Positions 18,200-30,804 are shown, counted from the stretch's first letter. The stretch: DNA of 49,240 bases from Actinomycetota bacterium (GCA_026392355.1 JAPLCF010000039.1:1-49240), one strand, 5' to 3'. Notes: generated by a model from the letters alone, not told the origin. Program-made: numbers and translations.

Positions 18200-19102
18200 C
18201 TACGCGACAGTGCCGACGAATTTGGCCGGGTTCTCGAGGAACCGGCCCTTGCAGCCGTTGCAGCTGAAGAAGTACGTCGTGCCCTCGTAGTCGGCCGAGG
18301 GCGTCGTCTCGTCGACGAGGATCTCGGAGCCCGAGGTCGGATCGATCGCGGTGCGCGGGCCGACGGCCTGGGCAGCACGGGTGCGTTGCACGATGCCGGC
18401 GACGACCGCCAGGGCGATCTCCTCCTGCGTGACCTCGCCGAGCTCGACGCCCGGGCGGGTGTCGATCGTGGCGATCAGGTCCTCAGCGACCTTGCGCTCG
18501 CGCAGCAGCTCAAGTGCCGCGTGCGCGCGCTTGCGGGAGGCGATCAGCGAGAGCGTGGCCGGCTGGTGGGCCAGGCCCACCTCAAGCGCATCCTCGTCGT
18601 AGTGCCCCATCGAGGCGACGACAACATTGGCTTGCGGCTCGATGCCCGCCTCGTCGATGCCCTTGCGCCCGTCGATCAGCAGGACGCGATGGCCGATGGC
18701 CTCGCCGATCGAGGCGACAGCGCTCGCGACCGGCGTGTGGCCGATCACGACGAGCTGCGGAGTCGGCACGACCGGCTCGAGGAAGATGTCCACGGTCCCT
18801 CCCGAGGGGCAGGTGGTGGTGAGGCCCGTCACGCCACTCGGCGGCAGCAGGTCCTCGGGGCCGATCCGAAGCAATTCGGTCTCGCCCGTCTGCAGGGCGT
18901 GGCGCGCATGACGCACCACATTCGGCTCGGAGCACGAGCCGCCGATCCAACCCTCGACACGACCATCGGGAAACACGATGGCCTTCGCGCCGGGCCGGAC
19001 CGAGGCTGGTGCCTCGGCCCGGACCACGGTCGCGAGCACGTACGGCTGTCCCTGGAGGGCCAGGTCCGCTGCCGTACGTGCGATGTCGAGCGTGCGCTTC
19101 AT
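18200..19102 (-). CDS. XdhC/CoxI-family molybdenum-cofactor maturation protein with C-terminal YHS domain
   Basis: 300 residues. The N-terminal XdhC/CoxI domain (YVLATVVRAEAPASVRPGAKA, GWIGGSCSEPNVV) is followed by an XdhC Rossmann domain (PQLVVIGHTPVASAV, VLLIDGRKG, ASMGHYDEDALEVGL) and, at about 265-298, a YHS-type finger (YFFSCNGCKGRFLENPAKF). XdhC proteins bind and sulfurate molybdenum cofactor for insertion into the hydroxylase. It lies 19 bases downstream of coxL. The -10-like GATACT six bases before the ATG could also drive separate transcription. The YHS fusion is discussed as a finding. Confidence 0.88.
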   Translation of the reverse strand: MKRTLDIARTAADLALQGQPYVLATVVRAEAPASVRPGAKAIVFPDGRVEGWIGGSCSEPNVVRHARHALQTGETELLRIGPEDLLPPSGVTGLTTTCPSGGTVDIFLEPVVPTPQLVVIGHTPVASAVASIGEAIGHRVLLIDGRKGIDEAGIEPQANVVVASMGHYDEDALEVGLAHQPATLSLIASRKRAHAALELLRERKVAEDLIATIDTRPGVELGEVTQEEIALAVVAGIVQRTRAAQAVGPRTAIDPTSGSEILVDETTPSADYEGTTYFFSCNGCKGRFLENPAKFVGTVA

Positions 19103-19121
19103 GTACTCAGTATCGACTCGG

Positions 19122-21484
<2,363 letters not shown>

Positions 21485-21488
<4 letters not shown>

Positions 21489-21970
21489 GCTGCCGCCCCT
21501 TCCTTCTTCTTGGCTGCGTAGTGCACGGCCTTGATGATGTTCACGTAGCCGGTGCAGCGGCAGAGGTTGCCGCTGATGGCCTTGCGGATCTCGTCCTCGG
21601 ACGGATTCGGGTTCTCCTCGAGCAGGGCCGTGACGGTCATCATCATGCCCGGCGTGCAGTAGCCGCAGTGGAGCCCATGCTCCTCCTTGAAGCCCTCCTG
21701 CACCGGCGAGAGCCCGTCGGCGGCCTCGAGGCCCTCGACCGTGGCCAGCTCGCGACCGTTCGCCTGGACGGCGAGGATCGTGCAGGACTTGACCGGGCGA
21801 CCATCGAGCAGCACCGTGCAGGCGCCGCAGGACGTGGTGTCGCAGCCGATATGTGTGCCCGTCAGGTGCAGGCTCTCGCGAATCATGTGGACGAGCAGCG
21901 TGCGCGGCTCGACCAATGCCTCGCACTCCTCACCGTTCACGGTGGTGGTGACCATCACCTTGTCGCTCAT
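21485..21970 (-). CDS. coxS: aerobic CO dehydrogenase, small iron-sulfur subunit
   Basis: 161 residues. Two [2Fe-2S] clusters: the plant-type ferredoxin set Cys43, Cys48, Cys51, Cys63, and the all-helical set Cys102, Cys105, Cys137, Cys139 ([18 protein letters not shown]). It passes electrons from the Mo site to the FAD subunit. The ATG 21968-21970 shares its A with the TGA of coxM; a GTG three bases upstream is the alternative. Third gene of the operon. Confidence 0.97.
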
Positions 21971-22848
21971 CACGCCTCCTTGCCCTGGGCGCGAGCGCCC
22001 GCCGTGCGGAGCGCGCGCTTCGTCAGCACGCGCACGAGATCCCGCTTGTACTCCTCCGGTCCGCGCAGATCGCTGCTCGGCTCGGAGATCTCTGCTGCCA
22101 GACGACCGGCCTCCTCGAGGGCGGCTGCGTCGTCGATCGACTTGCCGACGAGCGACGCGGCGGCATCCGTCGCGTTGATCGTCAGCGGACCAACGTTGGT
22201 GAGACCAATCGAGGCCTCGGTGACCGTCGTGCCGTCGAGCACGATCATCACACCGACCGCAGCGGCGGCGTAGTCGCCCACCTTGCGCTCGATCTTCAGA
22301 TAGGCAGAACCCTGGCCCGCCTTCGGCGCGGGAATGCGCGCCTCGACGAGGATCTGGTCCATACCCAGCTGCGTCTCAAACATCGACGTCTGGAAGTCGT
22401 GTGCGCTGTGGACCACGGCGCCGTTCGGGCCGACCGCGTGCAGCTCGGCACCTAGCGTGGTGGCGACGGTTGCCCAGTCGCCAGCCGGATCGCCGTGCGC
22501 GAGCGAGCCGCAGAACGTGCCGCGGTTGCGGATCAGCGGATCGGCCACGTGCTGTGCGGCGTCGTGGATGATCGGGTAGCGATCCCGAACGAGGTCCGAG
22601 TTCTCGAGATCCGCGTGACGCACGAGCGCGCCAATGCGCAGCATGCCGTCGGACTCCTCGAGCGTATCGAGGCCCGCGATCCCGTTGAGGTCGATGATCA
22701 TGCCCGGGCTCGCAAGCCGGAGCTTCATCATCGGCAGGAGGCTCTGGCCCCCGGCCATGATCTTGGCGTCGCCGGCTCCTGCCGCGAGCGCCTGCACTGC
22801 CTCGTCGAGCGAGGTCGGTGCGACGTAGTCGAATGTGCTTGGAAGCAC
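21970..22848 (-). CDS. coxM: aerobic CO dehydrogenase, medium FAD subunit
   Basis: 292 residues. FAD-binding motifs [17 protein letters not shown] and [15 protein letters not shown], then the CO_deh_flav C-terminal domain ([17 protein letters not shown]). It moves electrons from the FeS clusters to quinone. The start is a GTG (22846-22848) with an AAGGGG-type ribosome site; the longer ORF upstream is rejected because the conserved N-terminus [15 protein letters not shown] begins here. It overlaps coxS by one base (TGATG). Confidence 0.95.
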   Translation of the reverse strand: MLPSTFDYVAPTSLDEAVQALAAGAGDAKIMAGGQSLLPMMKLRLASPGMIIDLNGIAGLDTLEESDGMLRIGALVRHADLENSDLVRDRYPIIHDAAQHVADPLIRNRGTFCGSLAHGDPAGDWATVATTLGAELHAVGPNGAVVHSAHDFQTSMFETQLGMDQILVEARIPAPKAGQGSAYLKIERKVGDYAAAAVGVMIVLDGTTVTEASIGLTNVGPLTINATDAAASLVGKSIDDAAALEEAGRLAAEISEPSSDLRGPEEYKRDLVRVLTKRALRTAGARAQGKEA

Positions 22849-22906
22849 GCTTTTCCCCTTTCCCCAGACCAGCGCCCCGGCGGGGCACCGGGTCGAACGT
22901 CCGTGC

Positions 22907-23491
22907 TCAGTCCTTGTTGCCGCCGAAGAGCCCCTTGATCTTGCCCTTCGTGATGTCGGCTGCAATGCCGACGGCGCTCGGTGCCTCTGCGGCCACCGAC
23001 TCCGGCGGCGCCTCGCCGCGTGCCTTGGCCTCGGCACCGGCGACGAGCGTCGCCTCCATTGCCTTGGCCATCTCGCCGACCATCTTGCCGGCGACGTCCG
23101 TCATGATTCCGCGACCCATCTGGGCGACGCGACCCGTCACCAGGATGTCGGAACCGACCTTCACATTGGTCTTACCGTCGCCGGCGTCGCTGATGTTCAT
23201 CGTCAGCGTGGCCTGCGCGGTGCCCTGGCCCTTGGCCTCGGTCGCCTTCGCGCGCATGACCGCCGTCTTGGCGGCATCATCCTGCTCGACGATCTCGATG
23301 ACGCCCTTGTACGTGAGGCTCATCGGGCCCATCTTCATCGTGACGAGGGCGTCGTAGGCGCCGTCCTCACGCTTGCCCGTGATCGTTGCGCCCGGGATGC
23401 ACGGCGCGACGCGCTCGACGTCCGTCATCAGCGCGTAGGTGTCGTCCGGCGTTGCGGCGACGTCAAAGTCGTTCTCGATCACGATGCCCAT
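22907..23491 (-). CDS. coxG: CoxG (START/SRPBCC-fold CO dehydrogenase partner)
   Basis: 194 residues. A CoxG fold covers about 1-150 (FDVAATPDDTYALMTDVERVAPCIPGA, MKMGPMSLTYKGVIEIVE, GSDILVTGRVAQMGRGIM). A C-terminal tail (about 160-194, Ala/Glu-rich then KGKIKGLFGG) may bind the membrane or the enzyme. CoxG proteins have been linked to membrane attachment and quinone delivery to CO dehydrogenase. It is the first gene of the operon; its ATG follows a GAGGAG ribosome site, and the gap to coxM is 58 bases. Confidence 0.92.
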   Translation of the reverse strand: MGIVIENDFDVAATPDDTYALMTDVERVAPCIPGATITGKREDGAYDALVTMKMGPMSLTYKGVIEIVEQDDAAKTAVMRAKATEAKGQGTAQATLTMNISDAGDGKTNVKVGSDILVTGRVAQMGRGIMTDVAGKMVGEMAKAMEATLVAGAEAKARGEAPPESVAAEAPSAVGIAADITKGKIKGLFGGNKD

Positions 23492-23542
23492 AGGTGTTCT
23501 CCTCAGTGCCCCAGCTGGGAGGAACTCATCGCCGGGTAGATG

Positions 23543-23571
23543 ATTCTCAAGGCACACCTTCGCAATTGCAA
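23543..23571 (-). promoter_or_regulatory. candidate promoter of the CO dehydrogenase operon
   Basis: On the minus strand, TTGCAA (23571-23566) and GAGAAT (23548-23543) are separated by 17 bases and each matches the -35/-10 consensus at four of six positions. Predicted +1 is about 23536, giving a 45-base leader to coxG with its GAGGAG site. Confidence 0.45.
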
Positions 23572-23590
23572 GGGGCATGGATGAACGTTT

Positions 23591-23607
23591 TGTGCACACC
23601 GTGCACA
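23591..23607. promoter_or_regulatory. 17-bp palindrome, candidate LysR-type activator site
   Basis: TGTGCAC-ACC-GTGCACA is a perfect 7-bp inverted repeat containing T-N11-A. Its centre (23599) is about -63 from the predicted coxG transcript start, where LysR-type activators bind. It is also 168-184 bases upstream of lon. Confidence 0.5.
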
Positions 23608-23688
23608 TGCTGTCGCCATTGAGCGTCATGTGCAGGACATCGGGCGCGGATTTCCCGCCGTTTTTCACCCTCATCGGCGAATTTCAGG

Positions 23689-23714
23689 GGAATAGGGATA
23701 GGCTGAGAAACGTT
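23689..23714 (+). promoter_or_regulatory. SigR/SigH-type promoter of lon
   Basis: GGAAT (23689-23693), 18 bases, then GTT (23712-23714). This fits the consensus GGAAT-N18/19-GTT of the thiol-stress ECF sigma factors SigR/SigH. The start would lie near 23721, leaving about 54 leader bases with a GAGGAG site before the lon GTG. Confidence 0.5.
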
Positions 23715-23774
23715 GAGTCTGTCATAAGCAGATATTTCTCTGAACCTATCCATCCGTCCCGATGAGGAGCCGTT

Positions 23775-26135
<2,361 letters not shown>

Positions 26136-26160
26136 GTCTGGTGCTTGACGGCGCTGGACG

Positions 26161-26220
26161 ACGCGAAGGCCTCGAGGTGGCTCGGTCCGAAAGGACCGAT
26201 TCACCTCGAGGTCATCGCGT
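26161..26220. repeat. long hairpin 1 (inverted repeat with GAAA loop)
   Basis: Inner stem 26170-26211: CCTCGAGGTG pairs with CACCTCGAGG, a two-base mismatch, then TCGGTCC pairs with GGACCGA around a GAAA loop. An outer helix ACGCGA/TCGCGT (26161-26166 with 26215-26220) extends it. It lies 26 bases after the lon stop and may act as its terminator, but there is no T-run. Confidence 0.8.
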
Positions 26221-26260
26221 CGCCTAGTTCCGAGATGCTCGTTCGTTCGAGCCACTGCTT

Positions 26261-26280
26261 CCTCGGTTGATCAACCGAGG
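26261..26280. repeat. 20-bp perfect palindrome
   Basis: CCTCGGTTGATCAACCGAGG, perfectly self-complementary, between the two long hairpins. Confidence 0.85.
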
Positions 26281-26344
26281 CGACGGGATCACCTTGAGGT
26301 GAATCGGTCCTTTCGGACCGAGCCACCTCAAGGCGTTCCCATCG
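26281..26344. repeat. long hairpin 2, inverted copy of hairpin 1
   Basis: 26292-26333 is the reverse complement of the inner part of hairpin 1 with two changes at paired positions (C-G becomes T-A in the CCTTGAGG/CCTCAAGG arms), so the stem is kept. The loop is TTTC on this strand, GAAA on the other. An outer helix, 26281-26288 with 26337-26344, pairs at seven of eight positions. Confidence 0.8.
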
Positions 26345-26346
26345 GC

Positions 26347-26352
26347 TAGCCT
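26347..26352 (+). promoter_or_regulatory. -10 element of the ADH-like gene
   Basis: TAGCCT directly after hairpin 2. Unlike most genes here, a leader of about 25 bases with GAGGAG precedes the ATG at 26383. Confidence 0.4.
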
Positions 26353-26382
26353 GCCCTCGTCCGCGTACGAGGAGACCTGACG

Positions 26383-27543
26383 ATGCTCGAGCCGCTCGCC
26401 GCCTTCGGCAACCACCTTCCGATCCGCATCCGCTTCGGCGACGGTGAGATCACCCGCCTGCCCGCGATCCTCGCGGAAGAGGGCGTGCAGAGCACCGTCG
26501 TGATCATCGATCGCGCCGTCTCCGAGCACCCCGCCATCGTCAAGGCGCTGAGCGACTCGCCGGGCACGATCACGACGTGGATCAAGGAGCCGGGCGAGCC
26601 GACCACCGATGAGGTCGCCGCCAGCGCCGCATGTCTCGCCGACGTCAAGGCCGACGCGCTGATCGCGATCGGTGGCGGCTCGGCGATGGACACCGCGAAG
26701 GCTGCGCGTCTCGTCTACGGCAGTGGTATTCCCTACGCCGACTGGGCCGCCGGCAAGGCGACCTACACCGAGTCGCCCGTGCTGTTCATCACCGTGCCGA
26801 CCACGTCGGGCACGGGCTCGGAGGTCTCCGGCGGCATCGTCGTGACCGACTCCGAGACGCACCTTAAGAAGGGCATCGCCCACCCGACGGTGCGCGCCAA
26901 GTACGCGATCGTCGATCCCGAGCTGACCTACGGACTGCCGGCCGCACCGACGATGTACGCCGGCATCGATGCGATCGCCCAGGCCATCGCCGCCGTGGCC
27001 GTGACGGCCCGCTCGCCGATTGGCAACGGCATCGCGTTCGAGTCGATCCGTTACGGCGTCGAGGCACTGCCGACGGCGATCAGCAACGGCTCCGACGCCG
27101 GCGCCCGCTCGCGCATGGCGGCGTGCTCGCTGCTCGGCGGCATGTGCATGAACATCGCCGACTGTGGCTCAGAGCACTCGATCGCGCAGGCAATCGGCGG
27201 CAAGTATGGCCTGCCGCATGGCCTCACGATTGGCCTCGTGATGGCCGAGACGATGGACATCGATCGCACCGCAGAGCCCGAGCTGTTCGAGCGCATCGCC
27301 GACGCGATGGGCGCGCCCGAGGACGGCACCAAGGACGGCTCGCGTGCCGTCAAGGCCGCCAAGGCGCTGTTGAAGGAGATCGACTTCCCCACGCTGCGCT
27401 CGACGGGCGTCAAGGAGGAGGACCTCCCCGCCCTCGCCGAGGCCGCGATGGACGACTACTTCATCACCGTCGCGCCGCACACGTGGACCGTCGCTGACGT
27501 GCTGCGCTGCTACCAGGCCGCCTGGGCGATCGAAGAGCGCTAA
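26383..27543 (+). CDS. iron-containing (group III) alcohol dehydrogenase-family protein with altered metal site
   Basis: 386 residues, normal for the family. The NAD-binding half has GGGSAMDTAK (97-106) and TTSGTGSEVSGGIV. In the metal half, Asp196 (GIDAIAQ) is kept, but the usual ligand His four residues later is Gln200. In SEHSIAQAIGGKYGLPHG, His265 and His279 are kept and the usual catalytic-site His is Gln269. Compared with the FucO pattern D, H, H, H, one metal ligand is thus lost. It may not bind Fe, or may use another metal or chemistry. The substrate is unknown. Single gene between hairpins and a convergent lipoprotein. Confidence 0.88.
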   Translation: MLEPLAAFGNHLPIRIRFGDGEITRLPAILAEEGVQSTVVIIDRAVSEHPAIVKALSDSPGTITTWIKEPGEPTTDEVAASAACLADVKADALIAIGGGSAMDTAKAARLVYGSGIPYADWAAGKATYTESPVLFITVPTTSGTGSEVSGGIVVTDSETHLKKGIAHPTVRAKYAIVDPELTYGLPAAPTMYAGIDAIAQAIAAVAVTARSPIGNGIAFESIRYGVEALPTAISNGSDAGARSRMAACSLLGGMCMNIADCGSEHSIAQAIGGKYGLPHGLTIGLVMAETMDIDRTAEPELFERIADAMGAPEDGTKDGSRAVKAAKALLKEIDFPTLRSTGVKEEDLPALAEAAMDDYFITVAPHTWTVADVLRCYQAAWAIEER

Positions 27544-27552
27544 TCCCCGTGC

Positions 27553-27564
27553 GGGACATGTCCC
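27553..27564. terminator. 12-bp palindrome between convergent genes
   Basis: GGGACATGTCCC in the 31-base gap between the ADH-like gene (+) and the SSI-like gene (-). It could end transcription from both sides, but the stem is short and there is no T-run. Confidence 0.3.
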
Positions 27565-27574
27565 CGGCGTGGCT

Positions 27575-27985
27575 TCAGACGGGTTGGTAGGCGGGGAGCA
27601 GGGCCGCCAGGGCCTGCCAGCGCTGGGTCTCGCAGCCGTTGACACGCGAGAGGTGCGCGTCAACGGGCTCACCATCGACCGTGCCCATAATGCGTGCCTC
27701 GGCCGGGCCGCCGTAGAGCTCCGTACACATCTGGTCGAGCGGTGGTGGATCGAGTGCAGCGCGGCCGGCGTCTGATGCGAGCGCCGCGCACGCTGCGGCA
27801 ACGTCGGGCAGGTTCCCCGACTGCGGATCACACACGAGACGCGCAGTCTTTCGCGCGCCCTTGCCCTCACCTTTCGGCCAGAGCGTGATCACCACCGCGG
27901 TCTGCGCCTCGCGTGTCGTCACCTCTCCACCGCCGCACGCGGCAACGAGCAGGGCAATGACGAGGAGCGGAACGAGGGTACGCAC
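27575..27985 (-). CDS. lipoprotein with subtilisin-inhibitor-like (SSI) domain
   Basis: 136 residues. Signal peptide with lipobox LVAAC (Cys17) then GGG. The rest has four Cys (52, 66, 87, 118), as in SSI-family inhibitors, in the order CDPQSGNLPDVAAAC, MCTELYG, NGCET. The SSI family inhibits secreted serine proteases; the reactive loop around Cys87 cannot be matched reliably. GTG start at 27983-27985 is fixed by a TAGATT element six bases upstream. Anchored outside the membrane. Confidence 0.75.
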   Translation of the reverse strand: MRTLVPLLVIALLVAACGGGEVTTREAQTAVVITLWPKGEGKGARKTARLVCDPQSGNLPDVAAACAALASDAGRAALDPPPLDQMCTELYGGPAEARIMGTVDGEPVDAHLSRVNGCETQRWQALAALLPAYQPV

Positions 27986-27991
27986 CTGCTG

Positions 27992-27997
27992 AATCTA
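27992..27997 (-). promoter_or_regulatory. -10 element of the SSI-like lipoprotein
   Basis: TAGATT on the minus strand, six bases before the GTG. Confidence 0.5.
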
Positions 27998-28041
27998 CGA
28001 CAGCCCGAGCCGACACGCAGTGCGACGGCTTCCCGGACGCG

Positions 28042-30732
28042 CTACTTCTTCTTCGGCGCGCGCTTCTTCTTGCCGCCACCCGCCGCACGGCGGTCGGCCA
28101 GCAACTGGGCGGCGAGCTCGGGCGTGACTGCACCCGGATCGAAGTCCTTCGGAATGCTCGCGTTCGTCTCGCCGTCGGTGACGTACGGGCCGAAGCGACC
28201 GGACTTCATCGCGATCGTGCCGCCCGTGACCGGGTCGGGGCCGAGCTCGGCCATCGTCGCGGGCTGCGAGCGACCGCGGCGCTCCTTCGGCTTGGCGAGG
28301 ATCTCCTCGGCCTGCTCGAGCGTGAGCGTAAAGAGCTGCTCCTCACTCTCGAGCGAGCGCGTGTCGGTGCCCTTCTTGATGTACGGCCCGTAGCGACCGT
28401 TGGCGACCATGATCTCCTCGCCATCGGCGGCCATGATCGTGCGCGGCAGCATCAGCAGGCGCACGGCGTCCTCAAGCGTGACGGTCTCGAACGTCATGTC
28501 CTTCGTCAGCGACGCGGTACGCCCCTTCGCCTTGGCGGGTGCGTCCTCGGGGAGTGCCTCCGTCACGTACGGGCCGTAGCGGCCGATCCGCGCCGTCACG
28601 GCCAGTGCGGTCTCGGGATGCGCGCCAAGCTCGCGAACGCCTGCGGCGGCGAGCGTCGCCGGGTCGATCTTCTGGCGGACGAGCTCCTCCGCCTCCTCCG
28701 GCGTGACTTCCTTGGTGCCCTGCTGGCGCCACAGCGTGTAGCCGCAGCCGGGCTCCTTCTTCGACTTGTACGAGGTGCACGAGTACGACACGGGCATCTC
28801 GACGATCGTGCCGTCGCACCACGGGCACGGACCGATCTCGCGACGCTCGATCTTCATCGCGTCGCGGTCCTTGTCGGAGAACCAGTCGACGATCTTCGTC
28901 GTGTACGCGCGGATGTCGCGCATGAACGCCTCGCTCGACTCCTCGCCATCCTGGATCTTCTGCAGGCGGTGCTCCCACTCGCCCGTCAACGATGGGCTGG
29001 TGATGTCGAGATCGCTGAGCATCTTGATGACCGCGAGACCCTTCGGCGTGGCGCGCAGCTGGCGTCCCTCGCGCTCGATGTAGCGATTCGAGATGAGATC
29101 CTCGATCGTCTGGGCACGCGTAGCCGGCGTACCGAGACCGGAGTCGCGCATCGCCTCGGCGAGCTCCTCCTCGTCAACGAGCTTGCCGGCGGTCTCCATG
29201 GCCTGCAGCAGCGAGTTCTCGGTGAAGTGCCGCGGCGGCGACGTCTCCTTGGCCAGCACCTGCACGTCGTTGATCGCGCTGGTCTCGCCCTCGGCGAGTG
29301 CGGGCAGCAGCGTCTTCTCGCTCTCGGTCTCCTCGTTCGTCTCCTCCGGCTCCGCATCGGCAGCGACTTCGGGCTCAACGGGTGCGGCCGTGTCGTAGAC
29401 CGCGAGGAAGCCCGGGTCGACGATGACGGTGCCCGACGAGCGGAACAGGTGGCCGGCCGCCTCGGTATCGACGGAGGTGACCTCCTTCTTCGCCGGCGGG
29501 TGGAACGCAGCGAGGAAGCGCCGCGCGACGAGGTCGTAGATCTTGCGCTCGTCGGGGCCGATGCCGGCCAGGTCCTGCGGACCCTCGGTCGGGATGATCG
29601 CGTGATGGTCGCCCACCTTGTCGTCGGCAACGACGCGACCGAGCGGCAGGCTGGCGAGCCCGGCGACGAACTGGCCGGCCTTCGCGTATTGCGCATCGGC
29701 ACCACCGACATTCGCGGCGATCGTCTTGAGCGAGTCGACCATGTCGGTGGTGAGGTACTTCGAATTGGTGCGTGGGTACGTCAGCAGCTTGTGCGTGTCG
29801 TAGAGGCTCTGCGCAGCCGAGAGTGTGCGCTTGGCGGTGAAGCCGAACTTCGAGTTGGCCTCGCGCTGCAGGCTCGTGAGATCGAACAGCAACTTGGGCT
29901 GCTCGACGCGCGGGCTCTTGTCGACGCGCACGACCTTGCCGTCGGCAGCGGCGCGAACGGCGGCCGCGATCGTCTCGGCCTCGTCACCCGTCGGCGTGCT
30001 CTTGCGCGGGCCGTCGAACCACTTGCCGCCGTAGGGCTTGCCCGACTGGCTGGTGAAGTCGGCGACGACCTCCCAGTACGGCACCGGGATAAACGCCTTG
30101 ATCTCCTCGTCGCGACGTGCGATGAGCGCGAGCGTCGGCGTCTTCACGCGCCCAATCGGAATCGGGTTGCGCGGCGAGCCGACCTTCACGGTGGCGGCGC
30201 GCGTCGCGTTGTACCCGACCAGCCAGTCTGCGGTCTCGCGGGCACGGGCAGCTGCCTCGAGCGGCTTCATCTGTTCGTCGTCGAGCAGATGGTCGAACGC
30301 GTCGCGCAGCGCGCCCTTCGTCATCGACGAGAACCAGGCGCGCTCGACAGGCTTCTCGACACCAGCGGTCTGGTAAATCAGCTTGAAGATCAGCTCGCCT
30401 TCACGCCCGGCGTCGCAGGCATTCACGATGACGTCGACGTCCTTGCGCTTCATCGCACGATGCAGCACAGCGAGCTGCTTGACGGCGCGATCGCCGCGGG
30501 CCTCGTACTGCGGCGTCTCCGGGATGATCGGCAGATCCTCGAACTTCCAGCGCTTGTACTTGGCGTCATATTCGTCGGGCTCGAGCTGCTCTACGAGGTG
30601 CCCCGAGGCCGCGCCCACGACGAAGTCATCGCTCTCGAACAGGTCGCCGTTCTTCTTGAACGTGCCCGGCAGCGCGCCGACGACGTCGCGTTGGACGCTC
30701 GCCTTCTCGCAGATAATCAGTCGCTTACCCAT
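28042..30732 (-). CDS. topB: DNA topoisomerase III (type IA) with extended TopA-like tail
   Basis: 896 residues, longer than E. coli TopB (653). The core reads like TopB: RLIICEKASVQRDVVGALPG (Toprim), ACDAGREGELIF, WFSSMTKGALRDAF, and the active Tyr319 in LLTYPRTNSKYL. After about 600 a four-Cys region (CPWC, then SCTSY and GCGY at about 637-668) and three repeats of RYGPY/RFGPY type near 714, 777 and 845 follow; such repeats are usual in actinobacterial TopA tails. It ends in a Lys-rich GGGKKKRAPKKK. It relaxes negatively supercoiled DNA or decatenates. Start ATG 30730-30732; the longer ORF is rejected because the Toprim motif starts here. Confidence 0.9.
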   Translation of the reverse strand: MGKRLIICEKASVQRDVVGALPGTFKKNGDLFESDDFVVGAASGHLVEQLEPDEYDAKYKRWKFEDLPIIPETPQYEARGDRAVKQLAVLHRAMKRKDVDVIVNACDAGREGELIFKLIYQTAGVEKPVERAWFSSMTKGALRDAFDHLLDDEQMKPLEAAARARETADWLVGYNATRAATVKVGSPRNPIPIGRVKTPTLALIARRDEEIKAFIPVPYWEVVADFTSQSGKPYGGKWFDGPRKSTPTGDEAETIAAAVRAAADGKVVRVDKSPRVEQPKLLFDLTSLQREANSKFGFTAKRTLSAAQSLYDTHKLLTYPRTNSKYLTTDMVDSLKTIAANVGGADAQYAKAGQFVAGLASLPLGRVVADDKVGDHHAIIPTEGPQDLAGIGPDERKIYDLVARRFLAAFHPPAKKEVTSVDTEAAGHLFRSSGTVIVDPGFLAVYDTAAPVEPEVAADAEPEETNEETESEKTLLPALAEGETSAINDVQVLAKETSPPRHFTENSLLQAMETAGKLVDEEELAEAMRDSGLGTPATRAQTIEDLISNRYIEREGRQLRATPKGLAVIKMLSDLDITSPSLTGEWEHRLQKIQDGEESSEAFMRDIRAYTTKIVDWFSDKDRDAMKIERREIGPCPWCDGTIVEMPVSYSCTSYKSKKEPGCGYTLWRQQGTKEVTPEEAEELVRQKIDPATLAAAGVRELGAHPETALAVTARIGRYGPYVTEALPEDAPAKAKGRTASLTKDMTFETVTLEDAVRLLMLPRTIMAADGEEIMVANGRYGPYIKKGTDTRSLESEEQLFTLTLEQAEEILAKPKERRGRSQPATMAELGPDPVTGGTIAMKSGRFGPYVTDGETNASIPKDFDPGAVTPELAAQLLADRRAAGGGKKKRAPKKK

Positions 30733-30804
30733 CAGCGCCGCGGACGGTAGCACGGCTTTCCGCCTACTTGTCACCTCGCGCGCACGTGAGGGGGCACGTC
30801 GCGC

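Noticed and set aside
23577..23765. A 62-residue ORF between coxG and lon
   Set aside because: It spans the palindrome and the SigR-like promoter, has no ribosome site, and shows no protein-like conservation; it is regulatory DNA.
28618..30750. A 710-residue plus-strand ORF over topB
   Set aside because: Antisense shadow of a clear type IA topoisomerase.
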